From assembly GCF_010731595.1 (NCBI RefSeq), contig NZ_AP022582.1, positions 5,022,001 to 5,086,000 of the forward strand: a stretch of DNA of 64,000 bases. Direction: 5' to 3'. Source of the stretch: Mycobacterium seoulense (GTDB lineage Bacteria; Actinomycetota; Actinomycetes; Mycobacteriales; Mycobacteriaceae). A model generated the notes under the pieces. The model was not told the DNA's origin and did not search any database. It saw only the letters and a program-made list of their open reading frames with translations. This document shows, one piece after another, positions 1 through 7,652 of the stretch; position 1 is the stretch's first letter, and each line of letters starts with the position of its first letter. The position numbers and the translations under genes were made by a program.

Positions 1-788
1 AGGCCCGCGGCGGCGGCCGCCCACGCGGGGAACCGGACGGGCCGGTGTACCGCCACGGCCAACAGCGCGATGCCCCAGGCCGCGATCCCAGCGAAATATC
101 CGTCGGCCGACACCGCGACCCAGATCGCCGTCGGCGCCACCGCCACGAACGGCGCGGCGCGGCGCGCGGTCTGCTCGTCCGCCAGCGCGCGGACCGCGAT
201 CAGCACCGCGGCAGCCGCGCTGCTCCCGACCAGCAGGCACAGCAGCCCGGCCCAGGCGCCCCCGTGCAGGCCGATCCGGTCCAGCCACACGAACGTCAGC
301 AACGCGCCGGGCGGATGGCCGGAGACGTGCGTGGTCCAGGAGTTCGGCTGGTAGTCGACGATCCGGCTCGAGAACGTGCGCACCGTGGCGGGGATGTCGG
401 CGATGCCGGGCACCTGTGACAGGTATTCGTCCCGCGTGGTCAGCCGGCCGGCGAAGCCGCGCTGCCAGCCGTCGATCATCGCCAGCGCGAACGCCCATCC
501 GCAGGCGGCGGCCCAGGCGCTCAGAGTCAGAGCCCGCCACGAAAGGCGTTGCGCCAGAACCGGTCCCCATACCACCGCGGCGACCGCGATGGCGACGGCC
601 GGTCCGGTGCCCCAGCTGGCGTGGACCTCCCAGGCCCCGAAAATCGGGGCGGCCCCGGCGTGGGTGCCGAATCGCTCCTGCGCGACGTCGGTGCGCGGCC
701 GGACGCCCCAGTGCAGGCGCGGCAGCAGGAACGCCGCCGCCACCAGAACCGCCCCGGCCGCGACGGCCGGCACCTCCCGACGTGCCAC
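1..788 (-). CDS. Integral membrane protein, Rv0541c-like (3' part outside window)
   Basis: The gene runs off the left edge, so only the first 262 or so residues are visible. It is read from a GTG at 788, 11 bases after the menE stop, with no stop codon to base 1. The N-terminus is a basic stretch followed by a hydrophobic segment rich in Ala, Val and Leu. More hydrophobic segments follow near residues 65-85, 90-105, 170-200 and 215-260, separated by polar loops, which indicates a polytopic membrane protein. The position after menE is that of the conserved membrane protein Rv0541c. It may be a glycosyltransferase-like membrane enzyme, but no catalytic motif can be assigned from this part. Confidence 0.75.
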   Translation of the reverse strand, partial: MARREVPAVAAGAVLVAAAFLLPRLHWGVRPRTDVAQERFGTHAGAAPIFGAWEVHASWGTGPAVAIAVAAVVWGPVLAQRLSWRALTLSAWAAACGWAFALAMIDGWQRGFAGRLTTRDEYLSQVPGIADIPATVRTFSSRIVDYQPNSWTTHVSGHPPGALLTFVWLDRIGLHGGAWAGLLCLLVGSSAAAAVLIAVRALADEQTARRAAPFVAVAPTAIWVAVSADGYFAGIAAWGIALLAVAVHRPVRFPAWAAAAAG

Positions 789-799
789 GGTCGACCAGC

Positions 800-1882
800 C
801 TATTGGTCGTCCGAACCGGCGAAGCGGCGCGCCAAGGCCGTCCGGTCGACCTTGCCGATGCCGCGTCGCGGCAACGCATCGACGACGTGCAGCTCGCGCG
901 GTGCGGCGGTGGCGTCCAGGGTGCGCGCCACGTGCGCGCGCAGCGCGTCCAGTGTGGGCGCCGTGCACCCCTCGGACACCACGATCGCGGCAACCACCCG
1001 CTGGCCCAGCCGGTCGTCGGCCAGGCCGAAGACCGCACAGTCCCCGACGGCGGGGTGGCTGCCCAGCGCGGCCTCGACCAGCTGCGGCAGCACGGTCAAC
1101 CCACCCGTGCTGATCGCGTCGTCGGCGCGGCCCAGCACGGTCAGCACGCCCGCCCCGTCGAGGACGCCGAGATCGTCGGTGCGGAACCAGCCCGGCTCGG
1201 CGAACGGGTCGGGGTCCACCGGGTTGCGGTAGCCCTTGGCCAGGGTCGCGCCGCCGAGCGCGATGCGCCCGCCGTCCGCCACCCGGACCAGCACGCCGTC
1301 CAGGGGCACGCCGTCGTACACGCAGCCGCCGGCGGTCTCGCTCATGCCGTAGGTGCGGACCACGGCGATGCCGGCCGCCGCGGCGGCGTCGAGCACGCCC
1401 TGCGGGGCCGGCCCGCCGCCGAGCAACACGGCGTCCAGTTCGGCGAGGGCGGCCGCGGCCGCCGGGTCGGTCAGCGTCTTGGCCAACTGCGCGGCGACCA
1501 GCGAGGCGTAGCGTCGGCCCGAGCCCAATCGCCTTATCGCACCGGGCAATTCGGCGACGTCGAAGCCGTCGGTGACGTCCAGCTCGACGGGCGCCGACCC
1601 GGCCAGCGCGCTGCGCACCAGCACCTGCAGCCCGGCGATGTGCTGCGGGGGCAATGCCAGCAGCCAACTGCCCGGCCCGCCGAGGCGGTCATGGGTGGCC
1701 CTCGCGCTGGCCGTCAGCGCGGCCGCGGTGAGCAGCGCCCCCTTGGGTGTACCGGTGGTTCCCGACGTCGTCACCACCAGGGCCACGTCGTCGTCGATGT
1801 CCTCCCCGACCCGCAGGGCCGCCCGCAGCGCGTCCGAGCCGGGGGGGAGGGCGACCAGTGCGGCCTCGCGGCCGTCGAGCAC
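800..1882 (-). CDS. menE: o-succinylbenzoate-CoA ligase MenE
   Basis: MenE activates o-succinylbenzoate with ATP and CoA in menaquinone synthesis. The adenylate-forming signature is present (VVTTSGTTGTPKGALL near residues 35-50), followed by RTYGMSET, the GWFRTDDLG hinge and a C-terminal RRGIGKVDR containing the catalytic lysine. The start is uncertain. GTG at 1882 gives 360 residues, close to the 362 I recall for M. tuberculosis MenE, but protein-like sequence continues upstream in frame to about 1950, where only CTG or GTA codons are available next to the stop of the upstream gene. The short length compared with most MenE proteins (about 450 or more) is typical of mycobacteria. It is co-directional with the DUF3349 and pitA genes. 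Confidence 0.9.
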   Translation of the reverse strand: MLDGREAALVALPPGSDALRAALRVGEDIDDDVALVVTTSGTTGTPKGALLTAAALTASARATHDRLGGPGSWLLALPPQHIAGLQVLVRSALAGSAPVELDVTDGFDVAELPGAIRRLGSGRRYASLVAAQLAKTLTDPAAAAALAELDAVLLGGGPAPQGVLDAAAAAGIAVVRTYGMSETAGGCVYDGVPLDGVLVRVADGGRIALGGATLAKGYRNPVDPDPFAEPGWFRTDDLGVLDGAGVLTVLGRADDAISTGGLTVLPQLVEAALGSHPAVGDCAVFGLADDRLGQRVVAAIVVSEGCTAPTLDALRAHVARTLDATAAPRELHVVDALPRRGIGKVDRTALARRFAGSDDQ

Positions 1883-1950
1883 CCGCTCCAGCGCGGGTAG
1901 CAGCGACGAGACGGCCGAGCCCGGCGGGACCGTGAGGGCGCGCAGTACGG

Positions 1951-2253
1951 CTATGCGGGGTCCTCTGCCTGCTCCGCGTCGTCGAACGGCCAGCCCTGGG
2001 CCGCCAACCGGAGCCGTACCCGCTCGACGTCGTCGGGCGTCGGGAGCTCGTCGGTGATCTGGGTGATCAGCACCCCGATGTCCACGTCGTCGAACTCGCC
2101 GCGCCGGATCAGCTCGCAGGCCACCTCTTTGACCGCGTCGTTGGACATCCGGCGGGCCAGCAGCGCGAGCACCGGAAAGGTGTCCGTCGGTGGGACGCCT
2201 TCCGGGTATCCCGCGCGAAGCCACGAGACGATCGAGTTGAGAAATCCGTTCAC
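1951..2253 (-). CDS. DUF3349 family small protein (Rv0543c-like)
   Basis: A 100-residue acidic soluble protein starts at GTG 2253 with VNGFLNSIVSWLRAGYPEGV. The WLRAGYPEGVP segment and the VLALLARRMS block are typical of DUF3349, a mycobacterial family of helical proteins of unknown function. Length and position match Rv0543c. It lies immediately before menE, and the menE reading frame continues to within a few bases of its stop, so the two are probably co-transcribed. No catalytic residues can be assigned. Longer in-frame starts upstream would run into the promoter side of the neighbouring membrane gene and are not used. Confidence 0.8.
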   Translation of the reverse strand: MNGFLNSIVSWLRAGYPEGVPPTDTFPVLALLARRMSNDAVKEVACELIRRGEFDDVDIGVLITQITDELPTPDDVERVRLRLAAQGWPFDDAEQAEDPA

Positions 2254-2309
2254 GCTGGTACAACTCCCCCCGGTGTACGGCGCGGTAACGCGGTGGGCAT
2301 CCGTCGATG

Positions 2310-2609
2310 CTACTTGGGTTTTGCTCCGAGGAACGCCGTGCCGGTGTGGTGGGCGATGAAGTCCCTGGAGATGTAGAGCAGGGCGAAGACAATCACCAGC
2401 AGCACTGCCGCATAGATCAACCAGGCGACCGCGAGCAGCGCCGGGTTCTTCTGCGACGAGCCGCCGTCGGTGCCGGCCTGCCCGGCGCCGACCGCGTGGA
2501 ATCGGAGCCCCAGGGCGAACAGCCCCGGCAACGCGGCCCCGGCCAGCATGGAGAAGAGCAGGATCTTCAGGGATGCCTGGTAGTTGAACCAATCGCTGAA
2601 GTGACTCAT
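2310..2609 (-). CDS. Small two-TM membrane protein downstream of pitA (Rv0544c-like)
   Basis: A 99-residue protein begins with MSHFSDWFNYQASLKILLFS. It has two hydrophobic segments, at roughly residues 14-37 and 58-80, joined by a polar Gly/Ser loop, and a short basic C-terminus. Its ATG overlaps the pitA stop in a TGATG arrangement, so translation is probably coupled to the phosphate transporter. The same small membrane gene follows pitA in M. tuberculosis (Rv0544c). Function is unknown. An accessory role for the Pit transporter is a reasonable inference from the coupling, but nothing in the sequence proves it. Confidence 0.8.
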   Translation of the reverse strand: MSHFSDWFNYQASLKILLFSMLAGAALPGLFALGLRFHAVGAGQAGTDGGSSQKNPALLAVAWLIYAAVLLVIVFALLYISRDFIAHHTGTAFLGAKPK

Positions 2610-3850
2610 CAAGCGTTCGCCTTCATCGTGGGGTCGTCGGAGTCGTATCGGCCGGCCACGCCGCTGCCGTTGGTCGGGTGAATGTCCGATGGCGGCCGGT
2701 GCTCGGCGGACTCTTCCAGCCCGGCGGTCAGGTCGCCCTTCCATTCGGCGTTGACGTTGTTGTGGTCCACCTTGACCTTGCGCGACCGGATGTAGATGGT
2801 CGCCGAGACGGCGATCAGCAATCCGAAGCCGACGATCGCGCCGGGGTACCCGCCGATGTAGTGCACGATCCAGTAGGTCACCGCGCCGACCAGCCCGGCC
2901 AGCGGGAGCGTCACCAGCCAGGCGACGCCCATGCGGCCGGCGACGCCCCAGCGCACCTCGCCGCCGGGCTTGCCGAGCCCACTGCCGAGCACCGAGCCCG
3001 TGCAGACCTGGGTGGTCGACAGCGCGTAGCCGAAGTGGGTGGACAGCAGAATCACCGCGGCCGAGGACGACTCGGCGGCCATGCCCTGGGGAGACTGGAT
3101 CTCGACCAGTCCTTTGCCCAGGGTGCGGATGATCCGCCAGCCGCCCAGGTAGGTCCCCGCAGCCATCGACACCGCGCAAGCGACGATGACCCACAGGGGT
3201 GGCATCGCGGCGCTTCTGCTGATCGAGCCGTAGGACATCAGTGCGAGGAAGATGATGCCCATCGTCTTCTGCGCGTCGCCGGTCCCGTGCGCCAGCGAAA
3301 CCAGCGACGCCGAGCCCCACTGGCCGTATCGGAATCCGGACTCGGTGCGTTGGGTCGGGATGCCGCGGGTGATCCGGTACACGAGCCAGGTCGCGATCGC
3401 CCCCACGGCGATGGCCAGGATCGCGGCCACCACGGCCGGGATGAGTACGTGGGATACCAGGCCCTTCCAGATCACCCCGTGCCCGCCGACCGCGGCGATC
3501 GTGGCACCGACGATGCCGCCGATCAGCGCGTGCGATGAGCTGGAGGGGATGCCGAAGAGCCACGTCAGGAGGTTCCACACGATGCCTCCGACCAAGCCGG
3601 CGAACACCAGCTCCAGCGTCACGATGTGCCCGTCGATCAAGCCCTTGGCGATCGTGGCGGCGACAGCGGTGGACATGAACGCGCCCACCAGATTCAGCAC
3701 CGCGGACAGCGCGACCGCCACCTTGGGCTTGAGTGCGCCGCTGGCGATGGAGGTCGCCATCGCGTTGCCCGTGTCGTGGAAGCCGTTGGTGAAATCGAAA
3801 GCGAGTGCCGTGATTACGACAATGGTCAAGAGGAACAATTGGATGTTCAC
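2609..3850 (-). CDS. pitA: Low-affinity inorganic phosphate transporter PitA
   Basis: A 413-residue polytopic membrane protein of the Pit family, which imports metal-phosphate with protons. The duplicated PiT signature is visible: an N-terminal copy around residues 17-35 (FDFTNGFHDTGNAMATSIAS) and a second copy around residues 185-215 (SLAHGTGDAQKTMGIIFLAL). About ten hydrophobic helices flank a hydrophilic loop near residue 150, and the C-terminal 60 residues are a polar cytoplasmic tail. Start is GTG 3850. The length is close to Rv0545c (417). The following two-TM gene overlaps by one base, so the pair forms an operon. Confidence 0.92.
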   Translation of the reverse strand: MNIQLFLLTIVVITALAFDFTNGFHDTGNAMATSIASGALKPKVAVALSAVLNLVGAFMSTAVAATIAKGLIDGHIVTLELVFAGLVGGIVWNLLTWLFGIPSSSSHALIGGIVGATIAAVGGHGVIWKGLVSHVLIPAVVAAILAIAVGAIATWLVYRITRGIPTQRTESGFRYGQWGSASLVSLAHGTGDAQKTMGIIFLALMSYGSISRSAAMPPLWVIVACAVSMAAGTYLGGWRIIRTLGKGLVEIQSPQGMAAESSSAAVILLSTHFGYALSTTQVCTGSVLGSGLGKPGGEVRWGVAGRMGVAWLVTLPLAGLVGAVTYWIVHYIGGYPGAIVGFGLLIAVSATIYIRSRKVKVDHNNVNAEWKGDLTAGLEESAEHRPPSDIHPTNGSGVAGRYDSDDPTMKANA

Positions 3851-3958
3851 AGCGCCTGATTCTCGTTGTTGGGAGATTCGATTGTCGAATGGTGGAACGG
3901 TCGAATCGCGGGTGTACCTCGACTTGTCGTCAGATGTTAGCCCCTAGTTAACCGGTGA

Positions 3959-4354
3959 TTACTCCTGATCACGGCGGGTGTCGCGGCGTAGCGGGTGGTC
4001 CGGTGGGATCTGAATGAAGATCAGCGTGACACCGTCGGGATCCGTCACGTGCATCTCGTATAGGCCCCACGGTTCCCGGCGCGCCTCGCGGGCGATCTCG
4101 ACGCCCCGGCTCCGAAGCTCGGCCTGGGTCGCCTCGATGTCGCGGACCTGCAGCCACAGCGCGCCGGGGAAGGGGCCCCGGGAGTGGTCCGGGGAGCCGT
4201 AGCCCGCCAGCTCCAGCAACGACTGGCCGGCGAAAAAGACTGTGCCCCCGCCGTATTCGCGGGCTATTGCGAGCCCGATCCGGTCCCGGTAAAACGCCAA
4301 CGACTGCTCATAGTCGGCCGGCCGGAACAACATCCGGCTGGCCAGGATCTCCAT
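3959..4354 (-). CDS. VOC/glyoxalase-fold protein (Rv0546c-like)
   Basis: A 131-residue vicinal-oxygen-chelate protein starts at ATG 4354. It contains the paired beta-alpha-beta-beta-beta units of the family: MLFRPADYEQSLAFYRDRIG at the start, a central LELAGYG strand, and a C-terminal MHVTDPDGVTLIFIQIP strand typical of glyoxalase and bleomycin-resistance folds. Metal ligands are less clear than in true glyoxalase I, since the usual first His/Gln position is occupied by other residues. Substrate is unknown. It sits alone between pitA and the SDR gene, as Rv0546c does. Confidence 0.82.
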   Translation of the reverse strand: MEILASRMLFRPADYEQSLAFYRDRIGLAIAREYGGGTVFFAGQSLLELAGYGSPDHSRGPFPGALWLQVRDIEATQAELRSRGVEIAREARREPWGLYEMHVTDPDGVTLIFIQIPPDHPLRRDTRRDQE

Positions 4355-4381
4355 GACCTCGTGTCTATCACATGCGCCGGT

Positions 4382-5278
4382 TCAGCAACCGGTTTCGCGG
4401 TTGGGCTGAATTCGCTGGCGTTGCATGAGCGCGTTGACGAAGCGCGGCCCGAAGGTGTCCAGCGCCTTGGCGGCGATCGCCATCCGCGGCGCGATCCGCA
4501 CCGGCCGGGTGCGCGCGGCGGTCAGCATCCACTCGGCGGCCTCCTCCGACGTGAGCGCGGGCATGCCCTCGTAGGCCTTCGTCGGCGCGATCATCGGCGT
4601 GGCCACCAGCGGGTAGTACAGCGTCGTCGAATGCACACCCTTTTGCCCCCACTCGGTTTCCACGACGCGACTCACCGCCGAGAGCGCCGCCTTCGACGCG
4701 TTGTACACGGCGAACAGCGGCGACGCCTCCGACAGCACGCCCCACGTGGAGACGTTGATGATGTGGCCGTCGCCGCGCTCGAGCATCCCGGGCGCCAGCC
4801 CGCGGATCAGCCGCAGCGGTGCGTAGTAGTTGAGCACCATGGTCCGCTCCACGTCGTGCCAGCGCTGCAGCGACTCGGCCAGCGGCCGGCGGATGGACCG
4901 GCCGGCGTTGTTGATCAGGATGTCCACCCCGCCCAGACGGTTTTTGACGTCGGCGACCAGCGCGTCGACCGCGTCCATGTCGGAGACGTCGCACGGCATC
5001 GCCAGCGCGGTGCCGCCCGACGCGGTGATCCGATCCGCGAGCGCGTCCAGCAGTTCCTGCCGCCGGGCGACGACGGCCACCGTCGCGCCCTCGCGGGCCA
5101 GCAGCTCGGCCGCGGCCTCGCCGATGCCCGACGACGCCCCGGTGAGCAGGATGCGCTTGCCGTCGAGGTCGACCGGCTTCATGGCGGGGCGGTTGACCAG
5201 CACTTGCGGGGCCATCGGGGGCCGCATCGTGGCCAGCACGAGTTGATCGGTCAAACGGCGCAGGGGACTCTTGCTCAC
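4382..5278 (-). CDS. Short-chain dehydrogenase/reductase (Rv0547c-like)
   Basis: A 298-residue classical SDR. After an approximately 35-residue lead the Rossmann motif reads LLTGASSGIGEAAA, followed by NNAGRSI, the catalytic serine in INVSTWGVL and the active-site YNASKAAL, in which Tyr and Lys are spaced YxxxK. The Asp in PCDVSD interacts with the cofactor adenine. The protein most likely uses NADP(H), because Arg residues (ARRQE) follow the second beta strand. Start is GTG 5278. It precedes the VOC protein gene by 27 bases. The substrate cannot be read from sequence. Confidence 0.85.
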   Translation of the reverse strand: MSKSPLRRLTDQLVLATMRPPMAPQVLVNRPAMKPVDLDGKRILLTGASSGIGEAAAELLAREGATVAVVARRQELLDALADRITASGGTALAMPCDVSDMDAVDALVADVKNRLGGVDILINNAGRSIRRPLAESLQRWHDVERTMVLNYYAPLRLIRGLAPGMLERGDGHIINVSTWGVLSEASPLFAVYNASKAALSAVSRVVETEWGQKGVHSTTLYYPLVATPMIAPTKAYEGMPALTSEEAAEWMLTAARTRPVRIAPRMAIAAKALDTFGPRFVNALMQRQRIQPNRETGC

Positions 5279-5318
5279 GTGGGGAGTCTAGGGGCGACGC
5301 TCGCCGCCCCCGTCGACG

Positions 5319-6221
5319 CTAGAAGTAGCGGGGGAACCGGCTCCAGTCCGGCGGCCTCTTCTCCAGGAAGGCGTCGCGGCCCTCCACGGCCTCGTCGGTC
5401 ATGTAGGCGAGCCGGGTGGCCTCGCCCGCGAACAGCTGCTGACCGACCAGCCCGTCGTCAAGCAGGTTGAAGGCGAACTTCAGCATCCGTTGGGCCTGTG
5501 GGGATTTGGCGTTGATCTCCGCCGCCCACGCGATCGCCTCCTTCTCCAGGTCGGCGTGGTCGACGACCGCGTTGACCGCCCCCATGCGGTGCATCTGCTC
5601 GGCGGTGTAGGCGCGGCCGAGGAAGAAGATCTCGCGCGCGAACTTCTGGCCCACCTGACGCGCCAGATACGCGCTGCCGTAGCCGCCGTCGAAGCTGCCG
5701 ACGTCGGCGTCGGTCTGCTTGAAGCGGGCGTGCTCGCGGCTGGCCAGGGTGAGGTCGCAGACCACGTGCAGGCTGTGCCCGCCGCCGGCCGCCCACCCGT
5801 TGACCAGGCAGATGACCACCTTGGGCATGAACCGGATCAGCCGCTGCACCTCGAGGATGTGCAGCCGGCCGGCACGGGCGGGGTCGACGGTGTCCGCGGT
5901 CTCGCCGCTCGCGTACTGGTAGCCGCTGCGGCCGCGGATGCGCTGATCGCCGCCGGAGCAAAACGCCCAGCCGCCGTCTTTGGGGGAGGGGCCGTTGCCG
6001 GTCAGCAACACCACGCCCACGTCCGGGGACATCCGGGCGTGGTCGAGCACCCGGTACAGCTCGTCGACGGTGTGCGGCCGAAACGCGTTGCGCACCTCGG
6101 GGCGGTCGAACGCCACCCGCACGGTCGCGTCGGTGACGTGGCGGTGGTAGGTGATGTCGGTCAGCTCGTCGAAGCCGGCCACCGGCCGCCAGGACTGCGC
6201 GTCGAAAGGGTTGTCTGTCAA
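5319..6221 (-). CDS. menB: 1,4-dihydroxy-2-naphthoyl-CoA synthase MenB
   Basis: MenB closes the second ring of the naphthoquinone by Dieckmann-type condensation of o-succinylbenzoyl-CoA. The crotonase fold is clear: VLLTGNGPSPKDGGWAFCSG with the oxyanion-hole region, INGWAAGGGHSL-type CoA binding (here VNGWAAGGGHSLHVV), DADVGSFDGGYGSA with the conserved Asp, and the C-terminal RPPDWSRFPRYF tail. I chose TTG at 6221 (300 aa) because a TAGGAG Shine-Dalgarno lies about 10 bases upstream and the protein then starts with LTDNPFDAQSW, which matches conserved MenB sequence. A TTG at 6248 would add nine residues and overlap the preceding gene. The ribosome site overlaps the stop of the upstream Ddn-like gene, suggesting translational coupling. 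Confidence 0.95.
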   Translation of the reverse strand: MTDNPFDAQSWRPVAGFDELTDITYHRHVTDATVRVAFDRPEVRNAFRPHTVDELYRVLDHARMSPDVGVVLLTGNGPSPKDGGWAFCSGGDQRIRGRSGYQYASGETADTVDPARAGRLHILEVQRLIRFMPKVVICLVNGWAAGGGHSLHVVCDLTLASREHARFKQTDADVGSFDGGYGSAYLARQVGQKFAREIFFLGRAYTAEQMHRMGAVNAVVDHADLEKEAIAWAAEINAKSPQAQRMLKFAFNLLDDGLVGQQLFAGEATRLAYMTDEAVEGRDAFLEKRPPDWSRFPRYF

Positions 6222-6234
6222 GGTGTTTGAACTC

Positions 6235-6690
6235 CTATACCGGGTCAAGGCGGAACACGGCGCAGCGGCCGGCCAGGGCCTCGAACTCCTCGGGGCGGCC
6301 CTCGGTGACGAGCCCGGCCCGCTTCATGAAGCCGACGCCCGTCGGCACCTCGGCGGGGAAGGCCCGCAGGATCGGCCGGGCGTCGTCGGCGGGCAGCTCG
6401 GCCATCCGCACCCGCTGGACGTGACGGCCCCGCGCGATCGTCGCCTCGGGCGTGGCGCGGGCGTTGGCAACCCAGTCCGCCCCCGGGAACCCGGCGACGA
6501 CGTACTGCCGCCCGTCGACCGTCATGGGCGTCACCGGGGTCGAGCGCGCCACGCCCGACTTGCGGCCCGTCACCGTCAACACGACGGGACTCTCGCCGCC
6601 GAAACTCAGTCCCAGCCGCGACATCTGGATGAAGACCTTGTTGGCCGGCTTCAACCACCACGGCGGCTTGATCGATTTGCCGCTTCCCAT
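6235..6690 (-). CDS. F420-dependent nitroreductase/quinone reductase-type protein (Ddn family, DUF385)
   Basis: A 151-residue protein of the deazaflavin-dependent nitroreductase family. Hallmarks are the LTVTGRKSGVARSTPV core strand, followed by GRQYVVAGFPGADWVANARATPEATI, which is the segment that in Ddn binds F420 and its substrate. A short helix with KPPWWLKPANKVF precedes the barrel. The stop codon overlaps the menB ribosome-binding site. Ddn of M. tuberculosis is known to reduce menaquinone with F420H2, so tight linkage to menB makes a menaquinone-reductase role plausible, but this is inferred. In H37Rv, as I recall it, a vapBC pair lies upstream of menB instead. Confidence 0.82.
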   Translation of the reverse strand: MGSGKSIKPPWWLKPANKVFIQMSRLGLSFGGESPVVLTVTGRKSGVARSTPVTPMTVDGRQYVVAGFPGADWVANARATPEATIARGRHVQRVRMAELPADDARPILRAFPAEVPTGVGFMKRAGLVTEGRPEEFEALAGRCAVFRLDPV

Positions 6691-6701
6691 AGGCAGCGAC
6701 G

Positions 6702-7625
6702 TTACCTCTGAAATGGCTCGACCCCATGGGGCTGGGGTTCCGCCGTGCCGACGGCGTCCAGCCTTTCCCGCGCGTCGGCGCCGAGGGTGACGGTCCCCGC
6801 GGCGAGGTTCTCCTGCAGGTGCGTGAGGGATCGCGTGCCCGGGATCAGCAACGTGTTCGGCGCGTGCGCCAGCAGCCACGCCAACCCGACCTGGGCGCCC
6901 GTGACGCCGAGCTCGCCGGCGATCTCGGCCACCACCGGGTGGTCGGCGACCTTCGGGAAACCGGGAAATGACGAGCCCAGCGGGAAGTAGGGCACCCACG
7001 CGACGCCTTCGGCCGCGCACAGCTCGAGCGCGTCCTCCTGCGAACGGTCGAGCAGGCTGTAGGCGTTCTGCACGCAGACGATGCCCGCGGGCAGCGCCCG
7101 CCGCACCACATCGAGCGGCACGGCGCTGATGCCGATCGCGCCGATCTTGCCCTCGTCGCGCAGCGCGATCATCTCGGCGAGTTGGTCGTCGACGTCGACG
7201 ACCTGGTCACCTTCGGCGGCCACGCCGGGCCCGAGGTCCATGCGCCGCAGGTTCACCACCGGAACGCGCTCGAGGCCGAGCTGGCGCAGATCGTCCTCGA
7301 CCGCGGCGCGCAGCTCCGCGGGCTTTTGCGCGGCGGCCAGGGGTATCGGTTGTTCGCCGGTGTATCGCGCACCGACCTTGCTGACGATCACGAGGTCGTC
7401 GGGGTAGGGGGCCAGCGCCGCGCGGATCCGGCGGTTCACCTCGCCGGGACCGTAGAACGACGCGGTGTCGATGTGGTTGACGCCGAGTTCGACCGCCCGG
7501 CGCAGCACCGCCGCCGCGTCCTCGGCCGACGGCGTCTCGAACAGCTGCATCGCGCCGTAGCCGACGCGAGCGACGGTCGACGCGCCGATGATTCCGAGAC
7601 CGCCGGGCTGTGGTTTGTCCGTCAT
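6702..7625 (-). CDS. Aldo/keto reductase, YdbC-like group
   Basis: A 307-residue TIM-barrel oxidoreductase. Three of the four AKR catalytic residues are visible: Asp in VNHIDTASFYGPGE, Tyr in the same motif, and Lys in LVIVSKVGA. The usual catalytic His in an LHxxD motif is replaced by Asn in VVNLRRMD, as I recall for the YdbC/PdxI pyridoxal-reductase group. The NADPH-binding region is seen as LLIPGTRSLTHLQENLAA. ATG at 7625 is preferred over an upstream in-frame start at 7643, which would extend further into the promoter shared with the divergent TetR gene. It ends 11 bases before the Ddn-like gene, so the three genes down to menB may form an operon. Confidence 0.85.
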   Translation of the reverse strand: MTDKPQPGGLGIIGASTVARVGYGAMQLFETPSAEDAAAVLRRAVELGVNHIDTASFYGPGEVNRRIRAALAPYPDDLVIVSKVGARYTGEQPIPLAAAQKPAELRAAVEDDLRQLGLERVPVVNLRRMDLGPGVAAEGDQVVDVDDQLAEMIALRDEGKIGAIGISAVPLDVVRRALPAGIVCVQNAYSLLDRSQEDALELCAAEGVAWVPYFPLGSSFPGFPKVADHPVVAEIAGELGVTGAQVGLAWLLAHAPNTLLIPGTRSLTHLQENLAAGTVTLGADARERLDAVGTAEPQPHGVEPFQR

Positions 7626-7652
7626 GGTGCTCCCTCGTGTCACACTGGAGAA

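Noticed and set aside
1883..2392. N-terminal extension of the menE frame to 2392
   Set aside because: It runs across the DUF3349 gene in another frame, and only the part up to about 1950 looks like real protein. A conventional start is GTG 1882.
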